DNA from: Streptomyces sp. ISL-12
GTDB lineage: Bacteria; Actinomycetota; Actinomycetes; Streptomycetales; Streptomycetaceae
Direction: 5' to 3'
Length of the DNA stretch: 64,000 nucleotides
NCBI RefSeq assembly: GCF_018614415.1
Contig: NZ_JAGGOO010000036.1
Coordinates: forward strand, 38,001 to 102,000
Shown here: piece after piece, positions 36,191-47,373 of the stretch
Position numbering within the stretch: position 1 is the stretch's first letter
Layout: each line of letters opens with the position of its first letter
The notes under the pieces: generated by a model
What the model saw: the letters and a program-made list of their open reading frames with translations, nothing else
What the model was told of the DNA's origin: nothing
Database searches by the model: none
Position numbers and translations under genes: made by a program

Positions 36191-36204
36191 GGGCCGGTCG
36201 GCCC
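36191..36204. promoter_or_regulatory. GGGCCGnTCGGCCC site 3 (PNPOx-like gene)
   Basis: GGGCCGGTCGGCCC, 36 bp before the start of the pyridoxamine-oxidase-like gene and about 100 bp before the narK remnant, so it may have served both. Confidence 0.55.
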
Positions 36205-36304
36205 CACCCCCCTGCCTCGGACGCGGGACCCGCGGCCCAAGCCCCGCCGCTGCCGCGCCGCCGACAGTGGTGCCGTACCACTCCGCGAGAGAAGGACGGA
36301 CAAC

Positions 36305-36850
36305 ATGGTCCAGCCGTCGCAGTCGAAGGGCGGCGCCGCGTCGCCGGGCACTCCGGTGCCCGGCCGGGCGTGGCCGACCCTGGCCCTGGTCACCCGTCGG
36401 ATTCGCCGTGAACTTCTGGGCGATGGGCGCTGCTCAGCCCGCTCGGCTCCCGGTTCAAGGACGGTCCCGCCCGGCTGCCGGCCGGGTCGCTGGCCGTGGT
36501 CGTCGCCGCGGAGGTCACCAGTGGTTCACCCCGGCGCTCGCCCCGGTGGGCACCGTCGCCTTCCTGTCCCTGGCCGCCGCGCTGGGCGCGGGCAGCGGGG
36601 CGCCCTTCGCGCTGGTGGCCCAGGCCACCCCGGCCGGGCAGGTCGGCGCGGTCACCGGCGTGGTCGGCGCGGCGGCTTCCTGCCACCGCTGCTGATGGGC
36701 GCGCCGTACGGCCGGTACGGCACGTACGCGACCGGCCTCGCACTGCTGGCGCCCGTGGCCGCCGCGGCACCGACCCTCACCTTCACCGGCGTACGTGCCA
36801 CCCGCACCGCGGGGTTCCCGGCCGCGCTAGCCGGCCCGGTCCGGAAGGGT
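36305..36850 (+). pseudogene. narK: Wrecked NarK nitrate/nitrite transporter gene
   Basis: Fragments of a NarK MFS transporter follow in different frames: WPTLALV, then VGFAVNFWA (frame change), LLSPLGSRFKDGPA, then a large internal deletion, then GAPFALVAQATPAGQVGAVTGVVGAA, a further frameshift, and GGFLPPLLMGAPYGRYGTYATG near the end. ATG 36305 with AGAAGGA upstream survives. About two thirds of the protein is lost. Nitrate transport beside DevR/DevS would suit an anaerobic nitrate respiration island that has decayed. Confidence 0.8.
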
Positions 36851-36882
36851 GCGAGAAGGGCGCGGCGGCCGGCCCGCCGGGT

Positions 36883-38861
<1,979 letters not shown>

Positions 38862-38899
38862 CTACGTCGTGACCGGGCGCACCGCGCCGACCGCGCGGC

Positions 38900-40942
38900 T
38901 CACGCGGTGTGGATCTCCAGGGCGGTCCGTACGGCGGACTCCACGGCTCCCTCGATCCAGGCCGGCTTGACGGACGTGTGGTCCCCGGCGAAGTGCAACG
39001 GCCCCTCGGCCACGGGGATGGCGGGCAGCAGCTCCGTGTGCTGTCCGGGCAGCAGCACGGACGCCTCCCCGTAGGCGTAGGGGTCGCGCAGCCAGCTCTG
39101 GGTGCGGCCCGCGCCGGTGTAGAAGACCTCGACGCGCTGGCCGTAGACCTGCTGGAGGCCGCACAGGGCGTGCGGGTACCGTGCCTCGTCGTCCAGGGAG
39201 TCCCAGCGCAGCGCGTCGTCCGCCCAGCTGTAGGAGGCCAGTACCACGCCGCCCGCGCTGCCCGGAACCGGGTGGGACGGGTGGAACATGAACCGGTTGG
39301 CGTTGTCCGACACCGAGCCGCCGCCCACGACGTCGACCGCCTCCGGCTGATCACGGGCGACCGCGCGGTTGGCGGCGTAGTGCGTGCGCTGACCCTCCGT
39401 GATGTGCCCGTCGGGCACGGAGGGATGGGCCCCCAGCAGGCTGCCGTCCGCGGCGGCGCGGCCGGTGCGGTAGGCGTCGTACAGACCCGGGTCGATCGCG
39501 CGCAGCTCCCGCTTCCAGTCGGCCTCGTCGAATTCCCACCAGCGACGGCTGAACTCCAGCAGCACCTTGGTCGCGCAGTCGTAGTGCAGTTCGCAGACCG
39601 CCCGGCGCTTGCGGTACGACAGGGGCGGGGTGATCTGCACGTGGCGCAGCCCGGAGAACGGCACCGTGACCACGGCGACGTCCGCGGTGAACTGCTCCCG
39701 CACGACCGGGCCGTCGCGGCCCTCCGACACGGTGTCCACCCACACGTGCGGACCCTTGCCCCCGACGTGCTCGGTGTCCGCAGAGGAGCGGTCGGGGTGG
39801 TGGTACTGGACGCGCGTGACCCGGCGGTCGAACCGCACCTCCTCGCGGACGCGTTCCAGCAGGGCGTCCGGCAGTACGGCGGTGCCGCCCTCCAGCTCGT
39901 AGAAGGGCGTGTCGGGGCTGATGAGGGAGGAGCCGATGAAGCTGTGGATGAAGGACAGCGGGAGGCGTGAGGTGAGGTTCTCCAGGGTGCCGATCAGGTC
40001 GACGGTCCGCTCGTCGAAGCCGGCGTGCTCGGTGAGGAAGCGGAACATCGACCAGTCACCGAACCGCTCCACCACCCGGGCCCAGCCCTTCAGCCGCTCC
40101 GGGAGCGGCTTGTCGACCCGCTTGCCGGTCCGGTCCACGTAACTGAACTCGTCGCGCACCGGGTCCAGCGCGGAGCGCAGGATGGCGGCGGCGGTCGTGT
40201 CCCAGTGGGCCCGGGGCACCCCGAACGACCGGTTCACGCGCCGGGGCGCGCGGGCGTAGTCGGCGCGCCGCACACGGATGCCGTTGACGTGGATCCAGGT
40301 GCGGTTGGCGGGACGTCCCTCGCCGTCGACGTCGACGTAGTGGAAAGGCCGCTTCTTCAGGCCGAACTGGTCGATCAGCTCCATCACCAGGGGATGGCTG
40401 CCCGGGATGCGCATCGCACCGGCCTCGGCGTACTGGCGGGGGTCGGCGAAGGGCTGCTCGGCGCGCTCGTGGCCACCGGTGCGGAAGGTCTTGACGCGTC
40501 CGCCCGCCCGGTTGCCGTTGGCCTCCAGCACCGTCACCCGGTGTCCCGCCCGCTTCAGCAGCCAGGCGGCCACCAGACCGGCCGGTCCGGCGCCGATGAC
40601 CAGGACTTTCTTGGGGCGGGCCCGGCGCTGGGCCGGCAGGCCCTTCTGGAGGACGTTCTGGTAGCGCGGTACCAGGGGGCGGTTGTCGGAGTCGAGTACG
40701 AGCAGGGCGCGAGCGACGGCGAGGCTCCGGGCGGAGTCGGTGCCGCGGCCGGCGCTCGGGGCGGCCGGCGTGGGCGGAGCCGCGGGGACACCGGGGGCCA
40801 GGGCCGTGGCGACACCGGGCGTCAGGGCCGTGGCCACCGTGGCCGTGCCGACCGCCGCCGCGAAACCCCTGCGGGAGAAACCGCCATCCGCACGCGTCAC
40901 CGCGTGATCTTCAGTCATGGCGGACTTTGTACCGACGGCCAT
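38900..40942 (-). CDS. Tat-exported L-amino acid oxidase (FAD amine oxidase)
   Basis: A 680-aa flavoprotein. [11 protein letters not shown] (residues about 22-32) followed by an Ala/Thr-rich hydrophobic stretch is a twin-arginine signal peptide, so FAD is loaded before export. The Rossmann motif [20 protein letters not shown] (about 114) and C-terminal [22 protein letters not shown] are typical of amine oxidases; Streptomyces LAAOs have this length. It would make H2O2, ammonia and keto acids outside the cell. ATG 40942 is preferred, with GAAAGGCGGG upstream. Confidence 0.9.
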   Translation of the reverse strand: MAVGTKSAMTEDHAVTRADGGFSRRGFAAAVGTATVATALTPGVATALAPGVPAAPPTPAAPSAGRGTDSARSLAVARALLVLDSDNRPLVPRYQNVLQKGLPAQRRARPKKVLVIGAGPAGLVAAWLLKRAGHRVTVLEANGNRAGGRVKTFRTGGHERAEQPFADPRQYAEAGAMRIPGSHPLVMELIDQFGLKKRPFHYVDVDGEGRPANRTWIHVNGIRVRRADYARAPRRVNRSFGVPRAHWDTTAAAILRSALDPVRDEFSYVDRTGKRVDKPLPERLKGWARVVERFGDWSMFRFLTEHAGFDERTVDLIGTLENLTSRLPLSFIHSFIGSSLISPDTPFYELEGGTAVLPDALLERVREEVRFDRRVTRVQYHHPDRSSADTEHVGGKGPHVWVDTVSEGRDGPVVREQFTADVAVVTVPFSGLRHVQITPPLSYRKRRAVCELHYDCATKVLLEFSRRWWEFDEADWKRELRAIDPGLYDAYRTGRAAADGSLLGAHPSVPDGHITEGQRTHYAANRAVARDQPEAVDVVGGGSVSDNANRFMFHPSHPVPGSAGGVVLASYSWADDALRWDSLDDEARYPHALCGLQQVYGQRVEVFYTGAGRTQSWLRDPYAYGEASVLLPGQHTELLPAIPVAEGPLHFAGDHTSVKPAWIEGAVESAVRTALEIHTA

Positions 40943-41108
40943 GACCGGGCACCCGCCTTTCACTCCGGTGCCTACCCGAAGGAGTTAATGCGGGGACCGG
41001 TCTTGACGTCCCGGCGGGGGTACCGGCGCGAACGGCTCGGGGACCCGAAGGGATGAACGCAGGGCGAACCCCGTCTGCCGCGGCGGCCGGTCACCCACAC
41101 TGCGACAT

Positions 41109-41150
41109 GCCTGCCCGTCACAGGTGAGACGCCTGCCTGTCACGGGTGAG
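41109..41150. repeat. 20-bp imperfect tandem repeat before the channel gene
   Basis: 41109-41128 and 41131-41150 are 18/20 identical (GCCTGCCyGTCACrGGTGAG). The first copy contains a GTG in frame with the next gene, but the ribosome site lies further on. Confidence 0.7.
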
Positions 41151-41174
41151 GAGCGGGAGAGGGGAGGGGGAAGG

Positions 41175-43073
41175 GTGGCGCAGCGGCGTACTCCGTTCGG
41201 CGACAGGGCCCGTTACTGGTTCGACAGCACGCTGGCCCGCGGTGCCGCCGCGCTGGTCGGCTGGATGGCGTTGCTGTGCCTGGCCGTCGTGGTCCCGGCC
41301 AGCGCGGTGCTGGTGTGGACCGACCCGGACGCGCCGGCGCCCCTGGCGGACCGGCTGGTGAGGGTCTGGCAGCTCACCGGGGAGACGCTGCGGCTGGGCG
41401 GTGCGACGGGGACGCCGCCGCGGGTGCTGGTGTCGGTGCTGCTCGCGCTGGTCACGCTGCTGTACGTCTCGGCGCTCGTCGGCCTGATCACGACGGCGCT
41501 CACGGAGCGGCTCACCGCGTTGCGGCGGGGCCGCTCCACCGTGCTCGAACAGGGGCACGCCGTGATCCTGGGCTGGTCGGAGCAGGTCTTCACGGTGGTG
41601 GGCGAGCTGGTGGCCGCCAACGCCAACCAGCGGCGCGCGGCGGTGGCGGTGCTGGCCGACCGGGACAAGACCCTCATGGAGGAGGCACTGGCCACCCGGG
41701 TGGGCCCGGGCGGCCGTACGCGGCTGATCTGCCGCAGCGGTCCCACCACCGACCCGTCGGTGCTCCCCCTGGCCAGCCCGGCCACGGCCGGGGTCGTGCT
41801 CGTCCTGCCCCACGACGAACCCGACGCCGACTCCGAGGTGGTCAGGACACTGCTGGCGCTCAGGGCGGCACTGGCCGGGGCGGAACACCGTCCGCCCGTC
41901 GTCGCCGCCGTCCGGGACGAGGGGTACCGCCTGGCCGCCCGGCTCGCCGCCGGCCCGGGCGGTGTCGTCCTGGAGAGCGACACCGTCACCGCCCGGCTGA
42001 TCGTCCAGGCCGCCCGCCGCCCCGGGCTCTCCCTCGTCCACCAGGAACTCCTCGACTTCGCCGGCGACGAGTTCTACCTGGTCACGGAGGCGGCGCTGAC
42101 CGGCCGCCCGTTCGGTGAGGCGCTGCTGTCCTACCGGACGTCGAGCGTCGTCGGCATGGTGCGGGGCGGCACCCCGCTGCTCGGTCCGCCGCCCGAGACG
42201 CTCATCGCCCCCGACGACCTGCTGCTCGTCATCTCCCGTGACGACGACACGGTCCGGCTGGAGGACTGCGCGGAGTCGGTCGAGCAGGCTGCGATGGCGT
42301 CCGGCCCTCCGGCGCCCGCGCGAGCGGAGCGGGTCCTCCTGCTGGGCTGGAACCGCCGGGCTCCGCTCATAGTCGACCAGCTGCGCCGCCGCGCCCGGCC
42401 CGGATCAGCCGTCGACGTGGTGGCCGACCGGGGTGAGGCGGCGGTCCGCCAGGTCGGTGAGGCCGACGCACACAGCGGTACCGGTCTCCGCCTGACGCTG
42501 CACCACGGGGACGTCACCCGCCCGGAGACCCTGCGACGGCTGGACGTCCATTCCTACGACAGCGTGATCGTGCTCGGCCGGGACCCCGATCCCGGCCAGC
42601 CGTCGGCCGACCCCGACACCCGTACGCTCGTCACCCTCCTGCTGCTGCGTCAGCTGGAGGAGGACACCGGGCGCGAACTGCCGGTCGTCACCGAACTGAT
42701 CGACGACCGGAACCGGGCGCTGGCCCCCATCGGCCCCGGAGCCGACGTGATCATCAGCGGCAAGCTGATCGGCCTGCTCATGGCCCAGATCTCCCAGAAC
42801 CGGCACTTGGCGGCGGTGTTCGAGGAGCTGTTCTCCGCCGACGGCGCCGGGATCCGCCTGCGACCCGCCGCCGACTACGTACGGCCGGGCAGCGAGACGC
42901 CCTTCGCCACGGTCGTCGCCGCGGCCCGCCACCGTGGCGAGTGCGCCATCGGCTACCGGAGCCACGACGACGCGTCGACGAGCCCCGGCTACGGCGTGCG
43001 GATCAATCCGCCCAAGGACGAGCGACGCCGCTGGACGGCCGAGGACGAAGTGGTCGTCGTCGGCAGGGAATGA
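41175..43073 (+). CDS. CASTOR/POLLUX-like ion channel with RCK domains
   Basis: A 632-aa membrane protein: two TM helices near the N-terminus (about residues 17-37 and 82-105) and two RCK/TrkA_N-like nucleotide-binding domains (HAVILGWSEQVFTVVGEL and RVLLLGWNRRAPLIVDQL). This is the DUF1012/CASTOR-POLLUX layout; plant members are calcium-regulated ion channels. GTG 41175 follows GGAGGGGGAAG; a GTG at 41124 would add a basic, unsupported leader. Convergent with an EF-hand gene. Confidence 0.9.
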   Translation: MAQRRTPFGDRARYWFDSTLARGAAALVGWMALLCLAVVVPASAVLVWTDPDAPAPLADRLVRVWQLTGETLRLGGATGTPPRVLVSVLLALVTLLYVSALVGLITTALTERLTALRRGRSTVLEQGHAVILGWSEQVFTVVGELVAANANQRRAAVAVLADRDKTLMEEALATRVGPGGRTRLICRSGPTTDPSVLPLASPATAGVVLVLPHDEPDADSEVVRTLLALRAALAGAEHRPPVVAAVRDEGYRLAARLAAGPGGVVLESDTVTARLIVQAARRPGLSLVHQELLDFAGDEFYLVTEAALTGRPFGEALLSYRTSSVVGMVRGGTPLLGPPPETLIAPDDLLLVISRDDDTVRLEDCAESVEQAAMASGPPAPARAERVLLLGWNRRAPLIVDQLRRRARPGSAVDVVADRGEAAVRQVGEADAHSGTGLRLTLHHGDVTRPETLRRLDVHSYDSVIVLGRDPDPGQPSADPDTRTLVTLLLLRQLEEDTGRELPVVTELIDDRNRALAPIGPGADVIISGKLIGLLMAQISQNRHLAAVFEELFSADGAGIRLRPAADYVRPGSETPFATVVAAARHRGECAIGYRSHDDASTSPGYGVRINPPKDERRRWTAEDEVVVVGRE

Positions 43074-43229
43074 GGAACGGCCCGGGCGGCGCGGGGACTG
43101 GACGGGGCGGGGACTGCTCGGGGCGCGCGGGCAGGCTTCTTCATAACGCGCCCCGGTTCGCCCAGTGGTCCCGGAGCCAGGACAGCGTGGGGGCGAACAG
43201 GCGCTGGTCACCCTCACCCGTCGTGCGGA

Positions 43230-43267
43230 GCCCGGCGGCCCGCCCCTTGCGGAGCGAGCCGCCGGGC
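43230..43267 (-). terminator. Stem-loop terminator after the EF-hand gene
   Basis: A 10-bp stem, 43230-43239 with 43258-43267 (GCCCGGCGGC and complement), begins 9 bp past the EF-hand stop. Confidence 0.7.
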
Positions 43268-43276
43268 CGGGGTGGA

Positions 43277-43810
43277 TCAGGCTGCCGGAGACGGTGCCAG
43301 CAGGTCTGCGGGGACGCCGCCCTTGTCAGGGGCGTAGAAGTTCTTGATCTCGGCTTCCCAGGCATCCACCCGGACCCGGTCGGCGTCATCGGGCCCGAGG
43401 GCCTCGAAAAGGGCCTGGATGTTCGGCAGTTCGAAGCCGACTCCCCTGAGCATGCCGGTGAACACCGGCCGGGTGACGGTCCCGCTGCCGTCCAGGTCAC
43501 CGAGGCGTGCGAAGCCGGCCGCGAACTCGTCGACCGCCCCGCTGAAGCGCTCCGGCGACAGGACGCACGCCTGGAACTCGTCGTAGGTGATCCGGCCGTC
43601 GCGATCGGCGTCGAGTTCGCCGACCAGCGTGTTCCAGTAGCGGGTGAAGCCGGCGCGCATGGCCTGCTGACGGGTCTCGTCGGCCCCGGGCGCGGCCGCG
43701 GCAACCCGGTTGCTCATCAGTTCGAAGTCGTCGGATTCCAGGACGCCGTTGCCGTCGGCGTCGAACAGGGTGAAGACGAGCTTCACACGGTTGACCGCTT
43801 CACTGCGCAT
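43277..43810 (-). CDS. EF-hand calcium-binding protein (CalD-like)
   Basis: A 177-aa soluble protein. EF loops: DADGNGVLESDD (about 17-28) and DADRDGRITYDE (about 66-77) look intact; DLDGSGTVTRPV lacks the last Glu; a fourth is degenerate. The fold is that of sarcoplasmic-type calcium-binding proteins common in Streptomyces. It probably buffers or senses Ca2+, perhaps together with the neighbouring channel. Confidence 0.92.
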   Translation of the reverse strand: MRSEAVNRVKLVFTLFDADGNGVLESDDFELMSNRVAAAAPGADETRQQAMRAGFTRYWNTLVGELDADRDGRITYDEFQACVLSPERFSGAVDEFAAGFARLGDLDGSGTVTRPVFTGMLRGVGFELPNIQALFEALGPDDADRVRVDAWEAEIKNFYAPDKGGVPADLLAPSPAA

Positions 43811-44156
43811 GGACTCTTGCCTTTCGTCGGGCCAGGAGACGGAACGGGGTGAGCCGTCGCGCAGTCACTATGCGGGCTGCGGAATCCGGTGTCCCCGGGA
43901 GAGCGGGCTTGTCGACAAAAAGAGCGAACATGGCGCCGATCCGGCATGAACCCGCACGCCGCGCATCGAACTCCCTTTGTCCGCAGTGAAGTTCATCGCG
44001 AACCGGCGTGCACGGCGCACGGGAGAGCGGCAGCGCCCTGTCCGGTCTCCGCACGCCCTACCGGTGGTCACGGGCCGCCCTCAATGATGAGAAGGCGTTC
44101 AACGCCCCAGCGGCATCCCTCGCTGTTCATGGTCCCGCTTCACCGACGGAGGAAAC
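43811..44156. other. Non-coding gap between EF-hand and methyltransferase genes
   Basis: 346 bp between two divergent genes. It contains a 13-bp palindrome GGCGTTCAACGCC (44094-44106) about 50 bp before the methyltransferase and its GGAGGA ribosome site (44148). No small gene was recognised. Confidence 0.4.
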
Positions 44157-45062
44157 GTGGACGGCACAACGCGTCACAACACCGGTGCGGAAGGCGTGGA
44201 AGGAGGCGTAGGGGTGACCGCGCTCATGGTCGCCGCGGCACGGGCGATCGAGACCCACCGCCACGGCACCCTCGCCCGGGACGTCTACGCGGAGCACTTC
44301 GTGCGCGCCGCCGCGTCCGCCGACTGGCCGGTCCACCCGCACCAGGTCCCGGACGGGGACGCGAACCCCCTGTGGGGACGCTTCGCGCGCTACTTCGGTC
44401 TGCGGACCAGGGTCCTCGACGACTTCCTCCTCCGGTCGGTGCACACGGGTGACGCCCGCCAAGTGGTGCTGCTGGGAGCGGGGCTGGACGCGCGGGCCTT
44501 CCGGCTCGACTGGCCGCCCGGGTGCGTGGTCTTCGAGATCGACAGGGAAGGAGTGCTGGCGTTCAAGCACCAGGTGCTCGACGGACTGTCGGCCACCCCG
44601 AAGGCAGCGCGCGTACCCATTCCGATCGATCTCCGTGAGGACTGGGCCGGAGCACTGACCGACGCCGGCTTCGACCCGACCGCACCGGGTGTCTGGCTGG
44701 CCGAAGGGCTGCTGTTCTACCTGCCGGCCGTCGCCGAGACGCACCTCATCGGCAGGGTGGACCGGTTGAGCACGGCAGGGAGCGCCCTGGCGTTCGAGGT
44801 CAAGCTCGACAAGGACTTGCTGGAACACCGTGACAGCCCGCTCTACACCTCGACGACCCGGCAGATCGGCATCGACCTCCTCGACCTGTTCTGCAGGGAA
44901 CCGCGGCCCGACTCCGCAGGCGACCTGGTGAGCAAGGGCTGGTCCACATCGGTCCACACCCCGTTCGACTTCACCCGCCGGCACGGACGCGGCCCGCTGC
45001 CCGAGCCGAACGACGCCCTGGCGGGCAACCGGTGGGTGTTCGCGGACAAACCCCTGCCGTGA
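44157..45062 (+). CDS. SAM-dependent methyltransferase (TIGR00027/LCMT-like family)
   Basis: A 301-aa class I methyltransferase: VVLLGAGLDARAFRLDWPPG is SAM motif I, VVFEID ends strand 2, and GVWLAEGLLFYLP is motif IV of the leucine-carboxyl-methyltransferase-like family. Many Streptomyces copies sit in biosynthetic clusters. It is convergent with the terpene synthase, so a methylated terpenoid is possible, though this is context only. GTG 44157 follows GGAGGAAAC. Confidence 0.87.
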   Translation: MDGTTRHNTGAEGVEGGVGVTALMVAAARAIETHRHGTLARDVYAEHFVRAAASADWPVHPHQVPDGDANPLWGRFARYFGLRTRVLDDFLLRSVHTGDARQVVLLGAGLDARAFRLDWPPGCVVFEIDREGVLAFKHQVLDGLSATPKAARVPIPIDLREDWAGALTDAGFDPTAPGVWLAEGLLFYLPAVAETHLIGRVDRLSTAGSALAFEVKLDKDLLEHRDSPLYTSTTRQIGIDLLDLFCREPRPDSAGDLVSKGWSTSVHTPFDFTRRHGRGPLPEPNDALAGNRWVFADKPLP

Positions 45063-45102
45063 CAGCGCCAAGGGACTGGTGAAGTTCGGGTGCCCGAGTC
45101 CG

Positions 45103-46188
45103 TCAGAAGACGAGGTCGTTCCACCACCATGCGATGGACGGCAACTGCCTGGGGTCCTGGCGGCCGGGGCGGGGCGCGTCGGTCCAGCGGCCGACGGCTG
45201 CCTGGGCGGGGACACGGGCCCGGGCGGCGGGGGTGACGCCGTCCGGAGCGAGGTAGCGCGGTACGCGCAGTGCCCATTCGATGTTGCCGCGGATGCCGTG
45301 CCCGAGGTCGGTGAGGTAGTGGCGCAGGGACGTGCCGGCGCGAGGGGTGACCTGGTCGCGCAGGGCGAGGAACCGCTCCAGCACGGCGTCGCGCAGGGCG
45401 ATGGCCTCGTCGACCGCCTGGTGGAGCGAGTAACGGTGCTGGACCCTGAGGACGTTGACGATGTTCTGTTCGGTCTGGTGGCGCGTGGCCTCCCTGGCGT
45501 GGGAGTGGCGGTCGTTGTCGAGGGCCGCGACCAGGATGGCCATCTCGGTCAGGGCGCGCACGGCGGGTGAGTCCATCTCGCGGTCGGGTACGTCGAGGCC
45601 GTTGGCGATCTCCAGCATCGCGTAGGTGGGTTCACCGCCGGCCGAGTGCAGTCGCATGGCGAGGTACTCGTCGAGGTCGGGCATGCGGCCGGTGGCCCGG
45701 TTGCCGATCTGCCACTGGACACCGGTGAGCCAGGCGCGGTGGGCGTGCTCGAAACGGCGGTTCTGGACGGGCCCGGCGACCGCGCGGAACAGTTCCCCGA
45801 TCTCGTGCAGGACGGCGGCGTACGGGTCGGCGCAGTCCAGCCGGCCGGGTACCTCCAGGGCGCGCTGCACCGAGAAGGCCATGGTGGCGAAGGCGGCGGG
45901 GTCGGCGGCGTAGGGGCCTTCGTCGCAGCGGGCGTCGTCGAAGGCGAACCCCCAGTAGACCCACAGGGCGGCCGGCCACAGCCGGTCCAGGTCGGCGTCC
46001 GGGGCGAACCGGGCGTAGAAGTCGGCGCTGCGGCTGCCGGCGTACCGGGCGAGGTCGGTGTCGCCGCGGCACAGACCGCTCCGGGCGAGCCAGGCCAGGG
46101 CGCGTCGCTCGGCTTCCTCGGCCTCGGGATGGACGGCGGATGCGAGGGGACAGTAGAAGGGCGGGGTGTCGACGGCGGTACCGGCCAC
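45103..46188 (-). CDS. Class I terpene cyclase
   Basis: A 361-aa cyclase. The Asp-rich motif is DDARCDE (about residue 87) and the NSE motif NDRHSHARE (about 226), the two Mg2+-diphosphate sites of bacterial class I cyclases. The C-terminus is extended with a WWW patch. It is last in an operon with a GGPP-type synthase 51 bp upstream, so a diterpene is more likely than a sesquiterpene. Start GTG 46188 has GGAGAA upstream. The product cannot be predicted. Confidence 0.9.
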   Translation of the reverse strand: MAGTAVDTPPFYCPLASAVHPEAEEAERRALAWLARSGLCRGDTDLARYAGSRSADFYARFAPDADLDRLWPAALWVYWGFAFDDARCDEGPYAADPAAFATMAFSVQRALEVPGRLDCADPYAAVLHEIGELFRAVAGPVQNRRFEHAHRAWLTGVQWQIGNRATGRMPDLDEYLAMRLHSAGGEPTYAMLEIANGLDVPDREMDSPAVRALTEMAILVAALDNDRHSHAREATRHQTEQNIVNVLRVQHRYSLHQAVDEAIALRDAVLERFLALRDQVTPRAGTSLRHYLTDLGHGIRGNIEWALRVPRYLAPDGVTPAARARVPAQAAVGRWTDAPRPGRQDPRQLPSIAWWWNDLVF

Positions 46189-46239
46189 CGGTTCTCCTTT
46201 CGCCGCGGCGACGGCCGCGGTGCCGTACGGCGGACGCGG

Positions 46240-47316
46240 TCAGGCGGCGCGGACGGTGACCCGAGCCGCGATCTGCCGCAGCGCGGCGGCGATCCGGGGC
46301 GCGAGCGGACCGTCGTCCAGGACGCGCAGCGCCTGCGCGTACCGTTCGGTGATCATGTCCTCGACGCTGGCGCGGGCGCCGGTGTGCTGGAGGATGTGCC
46401 GGACGCGTGCGGCATCGTCCTCACCGAGGTCCGCCCGGCCGACCAGCGCGTCGAGCGTCCCGCGCTGCTCCGGCGTGGCGCGCCGGGTGGCGAGGGCCAT
46501 GAGCACGGTGGGCTTGCCCGAACGGAGGTCCTCGAAGACGGGTTTACCGGTCACGGCGGGGTCGCCGAAGACTCCGAGGAGGTCGTCCCGCAGCTGGAAC
46601 GCCTCCCCGAGGGGGAGCGCGTAGGCGGAGCACAGGGAGAGCAGGTCCCGGTCGGCACCGGCGAGGGCGGCTCCCAGCTGCAGGGGCCGTTCCACGGTGT
46701 ACTTGGCGGTCTTCAGGCGGGCGATGGTCAGCGCCTCCTCCACGTCTTCGGTGGGCCGTCCGGTCGCCATCAGGTCCATGTACTGGCCCAGGAGCACCTC
46801 GCCGCGCATCGCGTCCAGCAACGGCAGCACGGTGTCGCGCTGCCGGGCGCTCAGCCCGGCGGTGTTGACGAAGGCGTTGGAGCAGGCCAGGGCCAGGTCG
46901 CCGAGGAGGAGGGCGGCGTTGGTGCCGAACGTGTCGGCGTCCGGCCTGGACCGGTGACGGGCGGCGAAGTCCCGGTGAACGCTGGGGCGGCCCCGGCGTG
47001 TGGGGCTGCCGTCGATGAGGTCGTCGTGGATCAGGGCGAAGGCGTGGAAGACTTCCAGGCTCGCCGCCGTGCGCCACAGGGTCTCCTCGCCGTCTCCGTC
47101 GCCGCCGGCGGCGTGCCAGCCGAGGACGCACAGCAGGGGACGGATGCGTTTGCCGGGCGCGAGGACGAAATCGGTCAGAGCCCGGGTCAGTTCGCCGGCC
47201 CGGCCCCGCTGGGAGGGGACCGAGGCGGGCGGGCGGCGCAGGCTCTGCGCCAGGACGGTGTCGATACGGTCGCGCAGGGCGTCGAGGTCGAGAGCGGGGG
47301 CGAGGTCGGTACTCAT
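46240..47316 (-). CDS. Polyprenyl diphosphate synthase, likely GGPP synthase
   Basis: A 358-aa trans-prenyltransferase. First Asp-rich motif DDLID (about 99) has no two-residue insertion, and the residue five before it is Phe with Ala at minus four, the type I GGPP pattern (C20). Second motif DDLLGVFGD (about 243). It supplies the downstream cyclase and sits in one operon with it and the upstream UbiB-like gene. Confidence 0.93.
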   Translation of the reverse strand: MSTDLAPALDLDALRDRIDTVLAQSLRRPPASVPSQRGRAGELTRALTDFVLAPGKRIRPLLCVLGWHAAGGDGDGEETLWRTAASLEVFHAFALIHDDLIDGSPTRRGRPSVHRDFAARHRSRPDADTFGTNAALLLGDLALACSNAFVNTAGLSARQRDTVLPLLDAMRGEVLLGQYMDLMATGRPTEDVEEALTIARLKTAKYTVERPLQLGAALAGADRDLLSLCSAYALPLGEAFQLRDDLLGVFGDPAVTGKPVFEDLRSGKPTVLMALATRRATPEQRGTLDALVGRADLGEDDAARVRHILQHTGARASVEDMITERYAQALRVLDDGPLAPRIAAALRQIAARVTVRAA

Positions 47317-47373
47317 GGGGGTGGGCTTCCTCCCTGCGGACAGGCCGGCAGGCGGGGAGCGGTGACACGCTGG

